This document shows, in pieces, positions 12,770 to 22,010 of a stretch of 64,000 nucleotides of DNA (positions are counted from its first letter, which is position 1; each line of letters starts with the position of its first letter). The translations under genes were made by a program, and so were the position numbers. Source of the DNA: Prostheceraeus crozeri (lineage: Eukaryota > Platyhelminthes > Polycladida > Euryleptidae); NCBI GenBank assembly GCA_907163375.1, contig CAJQUW010007888.1:1-64000 (forward strand), written 5' to 3'. The notes below the pieces were generated by a model. The model was given only the letters and a program-made list of their open reading frames with translations, did no database searches and was not told where the DNA came from.

Positions 12770-12924
12770 AACTGTGCGTCAAAATCGTTATCAATAGATA
12801 TCTACGAATTTGAAATTTTAGACGCACACCTGTGCGAACAATCGACGCACAGCTGTGCGAATGTCCATCAAATCATGAACGCACGGCTGTGCACTGTACA
12901 TTCGCACAGACTACAAACGCGCCT
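12770..12924. promoter_or_regulatory. Right Harbinger subterminal repeats
   Basis: Near-palindromic copies of ACGCACAGCTGTGCG occur around 12824, 12844 and 12880, ending at the right terminal repeat. They match the words in the left end and are the likely transposase or MADF binding sites. Confidence 0.55.
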
Positions 12925-12927
12925 TAA

Positions 12928-15040
12928 GGACTGTGTAGATGCTGTCAAATATCTGCTGTCTATGAACGGTCATCCGATGGCGCAAAGTATCCCCAGTCTG
13001 ACCCACATAACATTTGTTACAGGCACAACACTGTAATTTATTAATTAAATTTGATGACAAGCAATTGAAATTGTGCTGGACTATAAAAGTTCCTATTTGG
13101 GTTGCAGATCTGAATTCTACAGATTTCCCCGTCATGATGGTATCGCAGCACTTGCATAGATTCTCACCACATCGTTGGATGCCAAAAATGGTTCTGCGAT
13201 TGTTTTTTGAAAGCATTGCCAGAATTGATCGAGGTTGGCGATATGTTGGTCTAAATGTACATCGCTTAAAGGGAACCAAAAGATTCAAAGTGTTCGTTAT
13301 AGGTTTAATTACTTTGGAAAAAATGTCTGGATTATTCTTGTTATATGTTTGTATAAATGGAAACATTTTATTATCACTCTCAGCTTTTATTTATTTTTTT
13401 CTGTCCATTTCGGCTTTTGTAATTGCATCGTCAATTAATGTGCAGGGGTATTTCAATTGTAATAATCGCGACCTTAGTTCCTTGTACCGCAATAGACGTT
13501 GGTTTTCATCTGATACAATCATCCTGATTCGTCTCGCCAGGTTGTATGGGATGTTTTTCAAAATGTGGCGGGGATGGGCTGAATCAAATGGTACGTAATT
13601 CATAGTGTCTATTGGTTTCCGATATAAATCCGTGTGAATTTTCTCACCATTAGGATCAGTGTAGACAAGAACGTCTAGGAAATTTAAATGAGTTGCACTC
13701 TGTTCGTCAGTAAATTTGATTGCTGAATGAAGATCATTTAGGATTTCAAGAAAAGGCTCATGACTACCATAATCGACTTTCCAAATCAGCCAGCAATCAT
13801 CTAAATATCTCAGACAAGACTTGTCAATGTTGTTGCCATTATATGGGTATACCTCCATCACTCGAGAATACATAGTTTCTTCAAGGTAGCCCATGAATAA
13901 TGTAGCGTATGTTGGGACTACCTTCGTACCCATCGCAGTTCCACTCTTTTGTAGGTAGCAATTATCTTCAAAAGTGAAGTAGTTATTTTCTAAAATGATT
14001 TCCAAACCCTTCAGAATAAACGTTTTATCAATTTATTCTGGAATGGGATCATTACCGGTATGTATTCCGAGCCAATAATCAATCGATTGATATCCGAGCT
14101 CATGCTGTATACTGGTATACAGAGAAGTTACATCGAAGGTCATAAATACTCAGTCTTTTTCAACTTTTGTGGGGAGTTTCTCTATAAACGTAAAGGTGTC
14201 CCTGCAATGACTGCTAAGCAATAAGACCAGAGGTTTCAAAATTTCGTCCAGGAAGCAGCTCAGACGACTTGTTGGAGAGAATCTGCTTGATATAATAGGA
14301 CAGAAAGTGAGATCTGTAGGTGCAGGAGTGGAAATGCAACCAAAAGAGTCTGCTTCAATATCAGAGAAATATTTCTTACATTTGTGGAGCTTGGGTAGGC
14401 CGTATATATGCGGAGTAACTGTCCGGAATTTCGTAAGATAATCAAATTCTTTCTTACTCAATTTGTTCTTATATTGATTGCACAAAGAGCGGACTTTGCT
14501 TAAGATCGCGTTGTTGTTGTATGACGGAATCAATTGATAAGTTTCTTTGACATTTAAATGATCGTTAAGCATACAAGAACGATAGAAATTATAGTCTAAG
14601 ATGACTATTGCGCCGCCTTTATCTACCTCAGTAAAGTATAGAGACATTTTGTCTTTCAGTTGGTTCAATGAATTTGATTCTTTAATTGACAAGTTACTTT
14701 TTTGCTTATTATTCAAACCTTCTGAATTAAATACATCTTCCGATTGTTTATTCAGTAGGTTGATTAAATTATCTAATTCAATGTTCATGCCTTTAGGCGG
14801 AATAAAATCAAATTTCTGGTAGCAGAAAGTTGGCGTGTCAGTCGGTGATATTTGCTCGTCTTTGAAATAGTCCTGCAGTCGTATTTTTCTTTTAAAGTTG
14901 TTCACGTTAACTTGTAAATCGTTCAAGTTACGTCTAGGAGTAGGGGTAAATTTCTTCCCTCTAGACAACAGTTTTTCGCAGTCATCGTCAAGTATCTCTG
15001 CAGAGAGATTGTACACAAAGACACCGTTTATTCTAAAAAA
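12928..15040 (-). pseudogene. PLE1 reverse transcriptase with GIY-YIG endonuclease
   Basis: This is the main Penelope protein. One frame runs from about 15040 to 12928. The N-terminal PLE motif VYNLSAEILDDDCEKLL and GKKFTPTPRR come first, then VDKGGAIVILD, PHIYGLPKLHK, FDVTSLYTSI (motif A region), SGTAMGTKVVPTYA and the catalytic RYLDDCW. It ends in the GIY-YIG domain with paired Cys (CGENLCKCC; CCACNKCYVGQTG). Three in-frame stops interrupt it: TGA at about 14150, TAA at about 14032, TAA at about 13393. No frameshift is needed over 2.1 kb. The last codons lie beyond the Harbinger insertion (8944 downward). Confidence 0.9.
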
Positions 15041-15110
15041 TATCCAGATGACATTTCCACACCTCTTGAGATATCGTTATAGAAATTGTTTTTGTTCAAA
15101 TCGTGAGATG

Positions 15111-16120
15111 TCATCTTATTTTGATAATTGTTCTTGTCCCAGTTGTTAGATTCATGGATATTGCAATGTATAATTTCGTCTGTATTGCTTCTGTTCCAGT
15201 TAATTCGATTATTACGTCTTGGAAAACATAGGGAAAATTTCTATTATCTCTATCAAGAAAGTTTCCATTTCGAAAATTGGTGTTTCCATAGAATTGGCGA
15301 TTAAAGTTTCTGCTTTGTGAAGGATTATAGCCGTAACGAATATTATTATTACGAATTGGGTTTTGTCTGTTATTACAAGGAAAATTAGTTCTATTATAAT
15401 TAGGGACAAAATTTCTCCTGGTGGTTTTTGGCGGACCGTCAATTGGCAGAAGATGTAAATCAGAAGAAAAAAAGTTGCTTTTCTTTTCCCAAATTAATTT
15501 GCTTGAGCTAGCTTCCTTTTCTGAGGCTCGTTCCCACTGTTGGAATTGTTGCTGAACGTCACATTCATCATAGTTTAACTGTATCATGTTTAGCATTTCA
15601 TTGTCAATTCTTTCCATAAAATCCGTTTTTGCTGTTGCAGTCATCCTTAATCTTGTTATCTCATGATATACCTCCTTTTTCATCAAATCCCTTTGCAAGT
15701 CTCTCTCCATAGTAGAATGATGTGGAAGAGGATTTTTTAAGAACTTTTTTGGAATTCTCGGAACTGTTTCCTGAAGGGCTTGTTCATAAATGTCTGCTAT
15801 TGAATTGCTTCTATGGGCTTCATAAAATGCGAACTTCCGTTGATTAAGCTTTTATCCCATTCTTGTTCAGGTATACCATGTTTCAAATTTTTGCTGATTT
15901 CTGTCGATATACCTTTCATTTTAGAATCAATTTCGAGTTTCAACTTACTAACCTCCGCGAATAAATCCTTTTTAAGAGCATTAAGGAAAAAATTGTCCAT
16001 TTCATGCAATAAAGTATTTAAAGATGTAACTTTATCCAAAACAGAATCCAATTTTTCATTTATTGCACTGACTTCTTCCTTTGTAGCAAATTGAGAACTT
16101 CTGGTAGATGTCATTTGCAA
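15111..16120 (-). pseudogene. PLE1 ORF1-type protein (frameshifted)
   Basis: This is an upstream protein of the element, of a type also seen at 17207-17980. The first part (16120-15797) is coiled-coil-like (NEKLDSVLDKVTSLNTLL; KLKLEIDSKMKGI). After a frameshift near 15840 it continues in the frame ending at 15111, with ITRLRMTATAKTDFMERIDNEM, LIWEKKSNFFSSDLHLL and an Asn/Arg-rich tail (NNRQNPIRNNNIRYG). The Arg/Asn-rich tail suggests RNA binding. The function is not established. Related sequence in PLE2 shows that this is a real conserved protein. Confidence 0.65.
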
Positions 16121-16436
16121 TGAAAGATAGTATGATATAAAAAGGCTTACAAATGTCTAATGAAAATAAAATAAAATAATCATCTAATAAAGGGCAGATA
16201 ATCGCTCCCTTAGCATACAGTACTTTGAACTGATCGGCATCGTTAGAGTCGTGAAGCTCCAACAAGCGCCCGGAGGCTGGTAAAGAAGCTGCCATATCAG
16301 TTCTTCGTGCATATGTTGCAGCCTGAGAATCCACCTCACAGCTTTCACTCCTCATATCACCAGAATCGCCCTGAAGAGGGCGCGTGCTTCCGCTCGGCTT
16401 CATCTTTTTCGGCAAACCTTTTGGCCTGGTGTTCAT
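16056..16436 (-). CDS. Possible PLE1 5' leader frame
   Basis: An open frame starting MNTRPKGLPKKMKPSGSTR overlaps the start of ORF1 in another frame and runs through sequence shared with the terminal repeat (16125-16185). The basic N-terminus could be part of the ORF1 protein before a frameshift, or chance. Weak. Confidence 0.2.
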   Translation of the reverse strand: MNTRPKGLPKKMKPSGSTRPLQGDSGDMRSESCEVDSQAATYARRTDMAASLPASGRLLELHDSNDADQFKVLYAKGAIICPLLDDYFILFSLDICKPFYIILSFIANDIYQKFSICYKGRSQCNK

Positions 16437-16513
16437 TTCGTTCGCTCGGTGCGGTTATTTAGTTAGAGGTTGAATGGTCAAAAATCGGTGAAAAATAATT
16501 TTCTGTGATAAAT

Positions 16514-17050
16514 AAGTGCTGCGATACCATCATGACGGGGAAATCTGTAGAATTCAGATCTGCGACCCAAATAAGAACTTTTACAGTCCAGCACAATTTC
16601 AATTGCTTGTCATCAAATTTACAGTGTTGTGCCTGCAACAAATGTTATGTGGGTCAGACTGGGGATACTTTGCGCCATCAGATGACCGTTCATAGACAGC
16701 ATCTACACAGTCCTTAAAGTGAGCAAGCACATTTCTATGTGTGGCAAAGGATTTTCAGTTGCACCGTTTTATGCCTTTTTTATGCCGTTTTTTGCCTCCA
16801 AACGCCACTCGTCTAGATAGAGAGGCCAAAGAAACTATGTTCATAAAGATATTTCAGCCTGAGTTAAACAGTATTTGATTTTGAACTTAATTCTGTGTTA
16901 TTTTCTGTAACTTTTCATTTAGTCGCCTTGACAAGCCGAGTATCGGTGAAATCGATTGGCGCAATAAACGATTTCATTTTGCAGTGAGACTTCTAGTAGA
17001 TGATTATTTTATTTTATTTTCATTAGACATTTGCAAGCCTTTTCATATCA
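16514..17050 (+). repeat. Inverted copy of PLE1 3' end (pseudo-LTR)
   Basis: This plus-strand segment matches the reverse complement of 13157-12928 joined directly to 8944-8668, and then of 16185-16125. It contains the GIY-YIG tail, the hammerhead-like motif and the terminal repeat of PLE1. It lacks the Harbinger, so it is an internal record of the pre-insertion sequence. An internal deletion of a few codons relative to the main copy is seen near 16621-16626. Confidence 0.85.
16924..16961 (+). ncRNA. Hammerhead-like ribozyme motif, inverted PLE1 copy
   Basis: The order is CGCC, TTGACAA, GCCGA-GTA-TCGGT, GAA, ATCGAT, T, GGCG. Stem I is four pairs, stem II four Watson-Crick pairs plus a G-U, stem III two pairs closed by A-U. 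The invariant U4, G5, A6, A9 and GAA of hammerheads are all present. Positions 3 and 8 are U and A instead of C and G and can pair. This is the best-formed of the PLE1 copies. Confidence 0.65.
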
Positions 17051-17116
17051 TACTATATACTCGTATATATATACGAAAAAGAAAATCCCAATCTCGAAGA
17101 TCAAAAACTAAAATGT

Positions 17117-17157
17117 CCACCAACCGGTTGCGTCCGTTTACGGACTTGTCAAGGTGG
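17117..17157 (-). ncRNA. Hammerhead-like ribozyme motif, PLE2
   Basis: On the minus strand it reads CCACC, TTGACAA, GTCCG-TAAA-CGGAC, GCA, ACCGGT, T, GGTGG. All three stems pair, and each differs in sequence from PLE1 while keeping pairing. The core has U3-A8 as in PLE1, and C in place of A13. It lies about 50 bp downstream of the PLE2 ORF stop on the same strand, the position expected for a PLE pseudo-LTR ribozyme. Confidence 0.6.
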
Positions 17158-17206
17158 TAAATGAATTTCTATTACATAAATTTAATAGCACAGGAAACTT
17201 CAAAAT

Positions 17207-17980
17207 CTAAACATGATTATGGACATAGCAATTATTACATAGACATGAATTATAATCGTTTATCATGGGGCATTGGTAATTTGGTCTGATTTTTACAGAT
17301 CTATGTCTCCAATTCTTTGAGTTACTACGCCAATCATTGGGTCTGCAGTAACGAAAGTAATCATAGTTGTCTGTATCCCTTTTTCTCCAATCTGTTCTCA
17401 TTGAGTTATTTGTATTTTGTTTATATCTCTTATTCTCGTTCCTGTTATTTGTTTGTTTCCATTTACTTGAGGTGTTGATTTGTATTAAATGTTGGTCCGA
17501 GTAGAAGAATGGTTCTTTATCTGCCCAAATCATTATACTGTTTGCTTCTTCCTTTTCAGTAATTTCTTTCCATAGATTGATTTGTACTTTTGATTCTTGT
17601 TCATCGTAATGTTGATTTATAAATTCTATCATTTCTTTATCAATTTTCTTTACTATTTGTTCTTTCACATTAGCGGTTAATTTCAGTCTTTTAATTTCAT
17701 GTTCGCATTTAGTAATACAAAAATCTTTTCTTAAGATATTTTCACCCTCGGTATGCTGTTTGACAGGCTCTTTGAACAGTTTCCTTGGTATCTTCGGAGT
17801 TTCTTCTTTTAGAGCTTTTTGGTAAATATTTGCAAGAGAAATGTTCCTATGCACCTCATAGAAGGCGAATTTGCGTTGTTGCAACCTTTTACTCCAATCT
17901 AGAGTAGGTACACTTGCCTTCTTGATTTCTTTTGATAGGCTCCTTAGTTCTCCATTCATTCCGTTAATTTCTTTTTTCAA
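17207..17980 (-). CDS. PLE2 ORF1-type protein
   Basis: An open frame of 257 codons is homologous along its length to the PLE1 ORF1 protein. Shared blocks are RKFAFYEVHRNISLANIYQ, KIPRKLFKEP, EIKRLKLTANVKEQIVKKID, IMIWADKEPFFYSDQHLI and an Asn/Arg/Lys-rich tail (NRNENKRYKQNTNN). The end has clustered Cys (CLCNNCYVH). The true start is probably upstream; the frame opens within an AT repeat at 17985. No RT lies next to it, so this is an ORF1-only copy of a second PLE family. The role is probably RNA binding (inference). Confidence 0.55.
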   Translation of the reverse strand: MKKEINGMNGELRSLSKEIKKASVPTLDWSKRLQQRKFAFYEVHRNISLANIYQKALKEETPKIPRKLFKEPVKQHTEGENILRKDFCITKCEHEIKRLKLTANVKEQIVKKIDKEMIEFINQHYDEQESKVQINLWKEITEKEEANSIMIWADKEPFFYSDQHLIQINTSSKWKQTNNRNENKRYKQNTNNSMRTDWRKRDTDNYDYFRYCRPNDWRSNSKNWRHRSVKIRPNYQCPMINDYNSCLCNNCYVHNHV

Positions 17981-17984
17981 ATCT

Positions 17985-18055
17985 GTAATATATTAAATAT
18001 ATTAATATATATTATTATAAATATATTATAAATATATTAATATAACAACTAATGT
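17985..18055. repeat. AT microsatellite-like tract
   Basis: Consists of TATTAATATA-type repeats with no coding content. It marks the 5' limit of the PLE2 fragment. Confidence 0.8.
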
Positions 18056-18249
18056 AACGTGTTTTGAAACAACCGAACATGTTTCAGAATGTTACAGAAT
18101 TTCGAGGATTCCATCATCAGCGGTACAAGGGAACTAGAAACTCACACAGAGGTCAGTTTATATACAAAATCGTAAAAACAAAGTCAGAGCATGTGAACAG
18201 ATATCTCATGCTGCAACCCAAGGTCGAAGTTCATAGAAATCTTCCAATT

Positions 18250-19509
18250 TACAGATTTGCGTTCGAAGGTATGGAGCCATTCCTTTTATTAGACAATAGA
18301 TCAGTATTGTTTTTAACTAGAATAGATAGTCCGGGAGCCAGCGTGAAGTTGTGCAGGGAACGAGGTAGTACATAAAACTTTCACATAGCATAGTACACCT
18401 CTAACCTACTGCAAAACTTCGCGTCTGCCGGATCAGATCATTTGTTATTCAGAAATAGAGAGGATAACACAATCCTATGTATTTCCAATGGTAAAATTGT
18501 GACATTTAAGGTGTTGACTCCATTTTTTCGAATTTTTGCTCATAAAAGTTACACAAATTGGTATTTTGTTGAACTCGTTATTATAGAAATCATCTACAGA
18601 TCATGATCTTTCAAATGAGTTATCATTCAGTGAGAGAGGATGAAGTAAAGTGTACAAACAGACACTTTTCGTTGGTGTAACTGCAAATTTTAACATAGAA
18701 ATTTCAGGAAAATTGTTGATATACTTTAACGAAAAGTGTCTGTTTGTACACTTTACTTCATTCTCTCTCACTGAATGATAACTCATTTGAAAGATCATGA
18801 TCTGCAGATGATTTCCATAATAACGAGTTCAACAAAATACCAATTTGTGTAACTTTTATGAGCAAAAATTCGAAAAAATGGAGTCAACACCTTAAATGTC
18901 ACAATTTTACCATTGGAAATACATAGGATTTTGTTATCATCTCTATTTCTGAAAAGCAAATGATCTGATCCGGCAGACGCGAAGTTTTGCAGTAGGTTAG
19001 AGGTGTACTATGCTATGTGAAAGTTTTATGTACTACCTCGTTCCCTGCACAACTTCACGCTGGCTCCCGGACTAAGAGTCCAAGATAAAAAGGATGGCTG
19101 GACACTCCCACAACCGAGAAATTTCCTGTTTTTGGGTGATGGTCATGCATAAAAATATCAGTAGCCACAGGATAGGCTTTAAGATGCTCATTGATACGAG
19201 TGGCTAAATGACGCTTAGTTGCGCCAATGTATCGCAGTGTGCAGCGATCACACGCATACAAATACGTAACATTAGATTTCAAGCCAGTCGGAACACTGTC
19301 TTTATTGCTGAAATGATTCAACACTTTGCTAGATTTGAAAGCAGTGCAAATTTGGACCTTTTTGAATTTCTCATTAATATCGGCAATGCGCCTTTTAGAT
19401 GCCTACAACCATTGTCAATGAAAGGAATCGACCAATAAACCTCGTGTACATTTAAATCTGAAGAACAAGACAAACAGTTTTTCAACTTTCTCAATTGTCT
19501 TAAAGACAA
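18250..19509 (-). pseudogene. PLE3 GIY-YIG region, split by a palindromic element
   Basis: Minus-strand frames at 19509-19318 (IPFIDNGCRHLKGALPILM) and 19324-19073 give the C-terminal part of a Penelope protein: LNHFSNKDSVPTGLKSNVTYLYACDRCTLRYIGATKRHL in pieces, then RINEHL. This is the GIY-YIG domain with its CxxC and the YIG triad. The reading breaks at the palindrome 18329-19072 and plausibly resumes at 18326 downward (SILVKNNTDLLSNKRNGSIP), where PLE proteins usually end. It is a third PLE family, distinct in sequence from PLE1. Confidence 0.7.
18329..19072. mobile_element. 744-bp near-perfect palindromic (foldback) element, TA site
   Basis: Arms of about 345 bp (18329-18673 and 18728-19072) are almost exact reverse complements around a loop of about 54 bp. 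The ends are GTCCGGGAGCC and GGCTCCCGGAC. TA flanks both sides (18327-18328 and 19073-19074), as for Tc1/mariner-type insertions. No transposase is present. It interrupts the PLE3 coding sequence. The very low arm divergence suggests recent origin or maintained symmetry. Confidence 0.85.
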
Positions 19510-20505
19510 TAGTAAATTTCTTATGGAGGTTTAGACGAATGGTCGCCTTTCTGGACACTTAAGTTGACATTTCTCATGTCACTTAAGAAAACAAACACTG
19601 GTACAGACCACCCAGCCGAATCGAATTTCAAAAAAAGCGAATCCTTACCTAAAAAAGCGAAAAAAGCGAACCCACACTTCTTACATCAAGCAATGTAGAA
19701 CAGTGATGTAGCGACATAATATGATAATAGCGCTATAGCGACATACGTGTTACGAGTATAATGACCATCAAACCATACACTACCACAAATACTACGAACC
19801 TGTGTAGATAGCGAATATTACTTGCTGGTACAAAAATGATAACTTGACAGAGTATTGTGAGTCCTAGAGAGTATTTTTCTTGCTTCTTGTTGAACGGTTC
19901 GCAAGTGGACCATACCATACTTATAGATAAACTAGCTTTTGTATTCTATTAATGATCAGACATATAAAAAGCTATCGATTTAGATTGATTCAATTTTAGA
20001 CAAATAATGAAGATTTCAAGGTTGTTTCATAGGATAGTTGAAACACAGTGCTGAAAAAATCTACAAAAATACCACTGGAAAATTCAGCAAAATTAAGATG
20101 ATTTTATAATTTCTTATTTAGATAAGGAAATTTCTCTAACTGCCATTCTTCCAACTAATAAATTAGCCGAGAGCTTTCACCTGCTTTATCTGAATATTCC
20201 AGAGCATATTGATATTTTCAAGTATTTATTAGATAGGGGTCTGTCAATTAAAGTCATTCGAAGTGGATCATATCACGAATGAAGAATCCGTAATTAAATT
20301 TTTATTTAGGCAATTATTTTATACAGTGATACAATGTGCACACAAGATTTCCTCTGATAACCACTGTAGTTTTCTTCACTACTCGCAAGCTTGATACATT
20401 ATGATAATAATCTTGCTTACCACGATACATTTTCATAAAGTAAGATAGTGCTCATAATTTAGATATATTGTTGAAGCAAAATTGATCTTATATTAAATGG
20501 ACATT
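19510..20505. other. No gene seen; Polinton left flank
   Basis: No supported gene. A run of AAAAAAGCGAA-type words lies at 19630-19670. The 6 bp before the Polinton (GACATT) do not match the 6 bp after it (GATGAT). Confidence 0.5.
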
Positions 20506-20897
20506 AGTAGTGAAAACTGTGCCCTACTTGCCACGGATAGGTACATGGATAGGTACATGTAAAGTTTAGTGTTATCAATAGGTACATGGATAGGTACATG
20601 TAAAGTTTAGTGTTGTCAATAGGAACATGGATAGGTACATGGATAGGTACATGTATACTTTAGTTATCGATAGGCACATGGATAGGTACATGTATAATTC
20701 AGTGTTATGAATAAGAACTTGTATGAGATCTGTTTTACTGGATAGGTACATGTGTTTGGTACACTCAGTTGAGTACACTGTGTTTGGGAACGTCTATGAT
20801 CGAACTTGTGTGGTTTGGTTCTGAGCACTTGGGTACGTACCGATAGACGTCCGTTGTTTGATTTTGAATGGGTTTGCTCAATTGCGACTATTGTGAC
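20506..20897 (+). repeat. Polinton left terminal inverted repeat with internal minisatellite
   Basis: It matches the right arm (40965-41354) almost base for base up to GCGACTATTGTGAC. Most of it (about 20533-20760) consists of repeated GGATAGGTACAT words spaced by AGTGTTATCAATA-type units, so the terminal repeat is itself a tandem array. Confidence 0.95.
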
Positions 20898-21033
20898 AAT
20901 TATTTTTAATGTAGCACTATTTAGATGTGAAACTTTACTGTGCAGTTATGATTTAGTTGCTCCCCAATAAGAAAACCAATTCCAGAACTATGTTTAAAAT
21001 GAAAAGACAAGAGATTTACAATGTAAGTTTAAT

Positions 21034-21324
21034 TTAAGCGTGAAAAATAAATGACGGGTGCAAATCACGTCCCTCAGGCGACTCCATGATCTTCAAGAAG
21101 TCATCACACCACTCATGGAATGTCGGATTTTTACTAAAGTCATGGTCACACTCGTGTACCGGACACTTCACCGGTAGTCCATTCCGCCTTTGAAGTGCAG
21201 AGACAGTCAAGGTCTTCCACAGGGCCACTTTGCAGCCGCAAGACAGATGCATGGTCATGTCCAACTGACCTCCCATAATGACTTGGCTGTCATTTTGAAA
21301 ATAAAATAGTGGTTTTGAGGACAT
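21034..21324 (-). CDS. Small Cys/His-rich Polinton protein
   Basis: An intact 96-codon gene read outward to the left end. Residues 29-58 hold LSCGCK, then CPVHECDHDF, giving a CxC...CxxxxC/H pattern that may bind zinc, perhaps a degenerate RING-like or treble-clef fold. No family is recognised. It has its own TATA box (CTATATAAAGG on the minus strand, about 21379-21389), about 55 bp upstream of the start. It forms a divergent pair with the gene at 21549. The function is unknown. Confidence 0.55.
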   Translation of the reverse strand: MSSKPLFYFQNDSQVIMGGQLDMTMHLSCGCKVALWKTLTVSALQRRNGLPVKCPVHECDHDFSKNPTFHEWCDDFLKIMESPEGRDLHPSFIFHA

Positions 21325-21378
21325 GCTTCTTGTTATGGAACGTTGAGGATAAGTACTTAACAGTTTGGAACAATGTCA

Positions 21379-21467
21379 TCCTTTATATAGTTATATATAT
21401 TCTTTAGGGAAGTTCGGTACCTCTCTGATTGGCTGTTAGGATTTCCTTTGTTTAAAAAGTATATAAG
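21379..21467. promoter_or_regulatory. Divergent promoter with two TATA boxes
   Basis: A minus-strand TATATAAAGG (about 21379-21388) serves the 96-codon gene. A plus-strand TATATAAG (21460-21467) serves the gene at 21549. Both are of the same type as the other TATA boxes in this element. Confidence 0.6.
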
Positions 21468-21548
21468 TCCGAGGTTTGTACCAATTCTTATCAAAGGTTC
21501 TAATCCTCACGTTTACAAGTTACAATTATTTTAAATCTACAAGTCATA

Positions 21549-22010
21549 ATGGATCGCAAACAGAAAGCCGCAGTTGAGAACGGTACTGCTGATCGTACCA
21601 CTTCGCCAGTGGAACGTACCAGTACACCTCCCCAATCTCCGATGGAGCGATCGACAACACCAAACGAGCCGGTGGTGTTCACCCAAGACCCTGCATCGCC
21701 CGACTACTCGAGTGATGAAGATAGTGACGTATCAATCGAGACGATGCGTCACATGAATAAGAAGTCCATGCGAACGCCACTTTATGGACGGGTCACGGTC
21801 AAAGTCAAGAACGCCCCGAAAAAGTATCACACCAAACGGGTGTTCATGAGGATGGAGCCGAACGAGCGGAACCTCACAACCGCTCTCGAATTTTCGGTCA
21901 TCGACCTTGACACACCACGTCGCTGTCCCTGTGCGCCCAAGAAGACCAGGATCCATGTGCAAGTGGACTTGAAAAAACTTGTACCCTTTCCTTACCTTGA
22001 TGACATTTAG
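21549..22010 (+). CDS. Unknown 153-residue Polinton protein
   Basis: An intact frame from ATG 21549, 82 bp after a TATATAAG box. The first 55 residues are Thr/Ser/Pro/Glu-rich with SP and TP sites (TSPVERTSTPPQSPMERST). An acidic patch (SSDEDSDVS) follows, then a basic globular-looking part (YGRVTVKVKNAPKKYHTKRVFMRM) ending in a short Cys pair (CPCAPKK) and PFPYLDDI. I recognise no family. Disordered-acidic plus basic parts would fit a regulatory or DNA-associated protein, but that is inference. Confidence 0.6.
   Translation: MDRKQKAAVENGTADRTTSPVERTSTPPQSPMERSTTPNEPVVFTQDPASPDYSSDEDSDVSIETMRHMNKKSMRTPLYGRVTVKVKNAPKKYHTKRVFMRMEPNERNLTTALEFSVIDLDTPRRCPCAPKKTRIHVQVDLKKLVPFPYLDDI

Larger units (their letters stand above)
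8948..12924. mobile_element. PIF/Harbinger DNA transposon, 3977 bp
   Basis: The terminal inverted repeats are AGGCACGTTTATAGT at the left and, read inward, AGGCGCGTTTGTAGT at the right. They are flanked by TAA duplications, as expected for PIF/Harbinger (3-bp TWA sites). The element holds the standard pair of genes in convergent orientation: a DDE transposase (plus) and a MADF/Myb-like DNA-binding protein (minus). The transposase has two in-frame stop codons, so the copy is not autonomous. It sits inside the GIY-YIG region of PLE1. Confidence 0.92.
8668..16436 (-). mobile_element. Penelope-like element 1 (PLE1), minus strand, interrupted
   Basis: Reading on the minus strand, an ORF1-type coiled-coil/basic protein (16120-15111) is followed by an RT plus GIY-YIG protein (about 15040-12928). 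Its last codons and 3' terminal repeat resume at 8944-8668, after a Harbinger element. A partial copy of the 3' end lies in inverted orientation at 16514-17050. PLEs are known to insert with such inverted or tandem partial copies ('pseudo-LTRs'). Removing 8948-12924 rejoins the coding frame, so PLE1 was here before the Harbinger. The 5' limit near 16436 is approximate. Confidence 0.8.

Noticed and set aside
18064-18375. Plus-strand 103-codon frame
   Set aside because: It is antisense to the PLE3 end and runs into the palindrome; not a gene.
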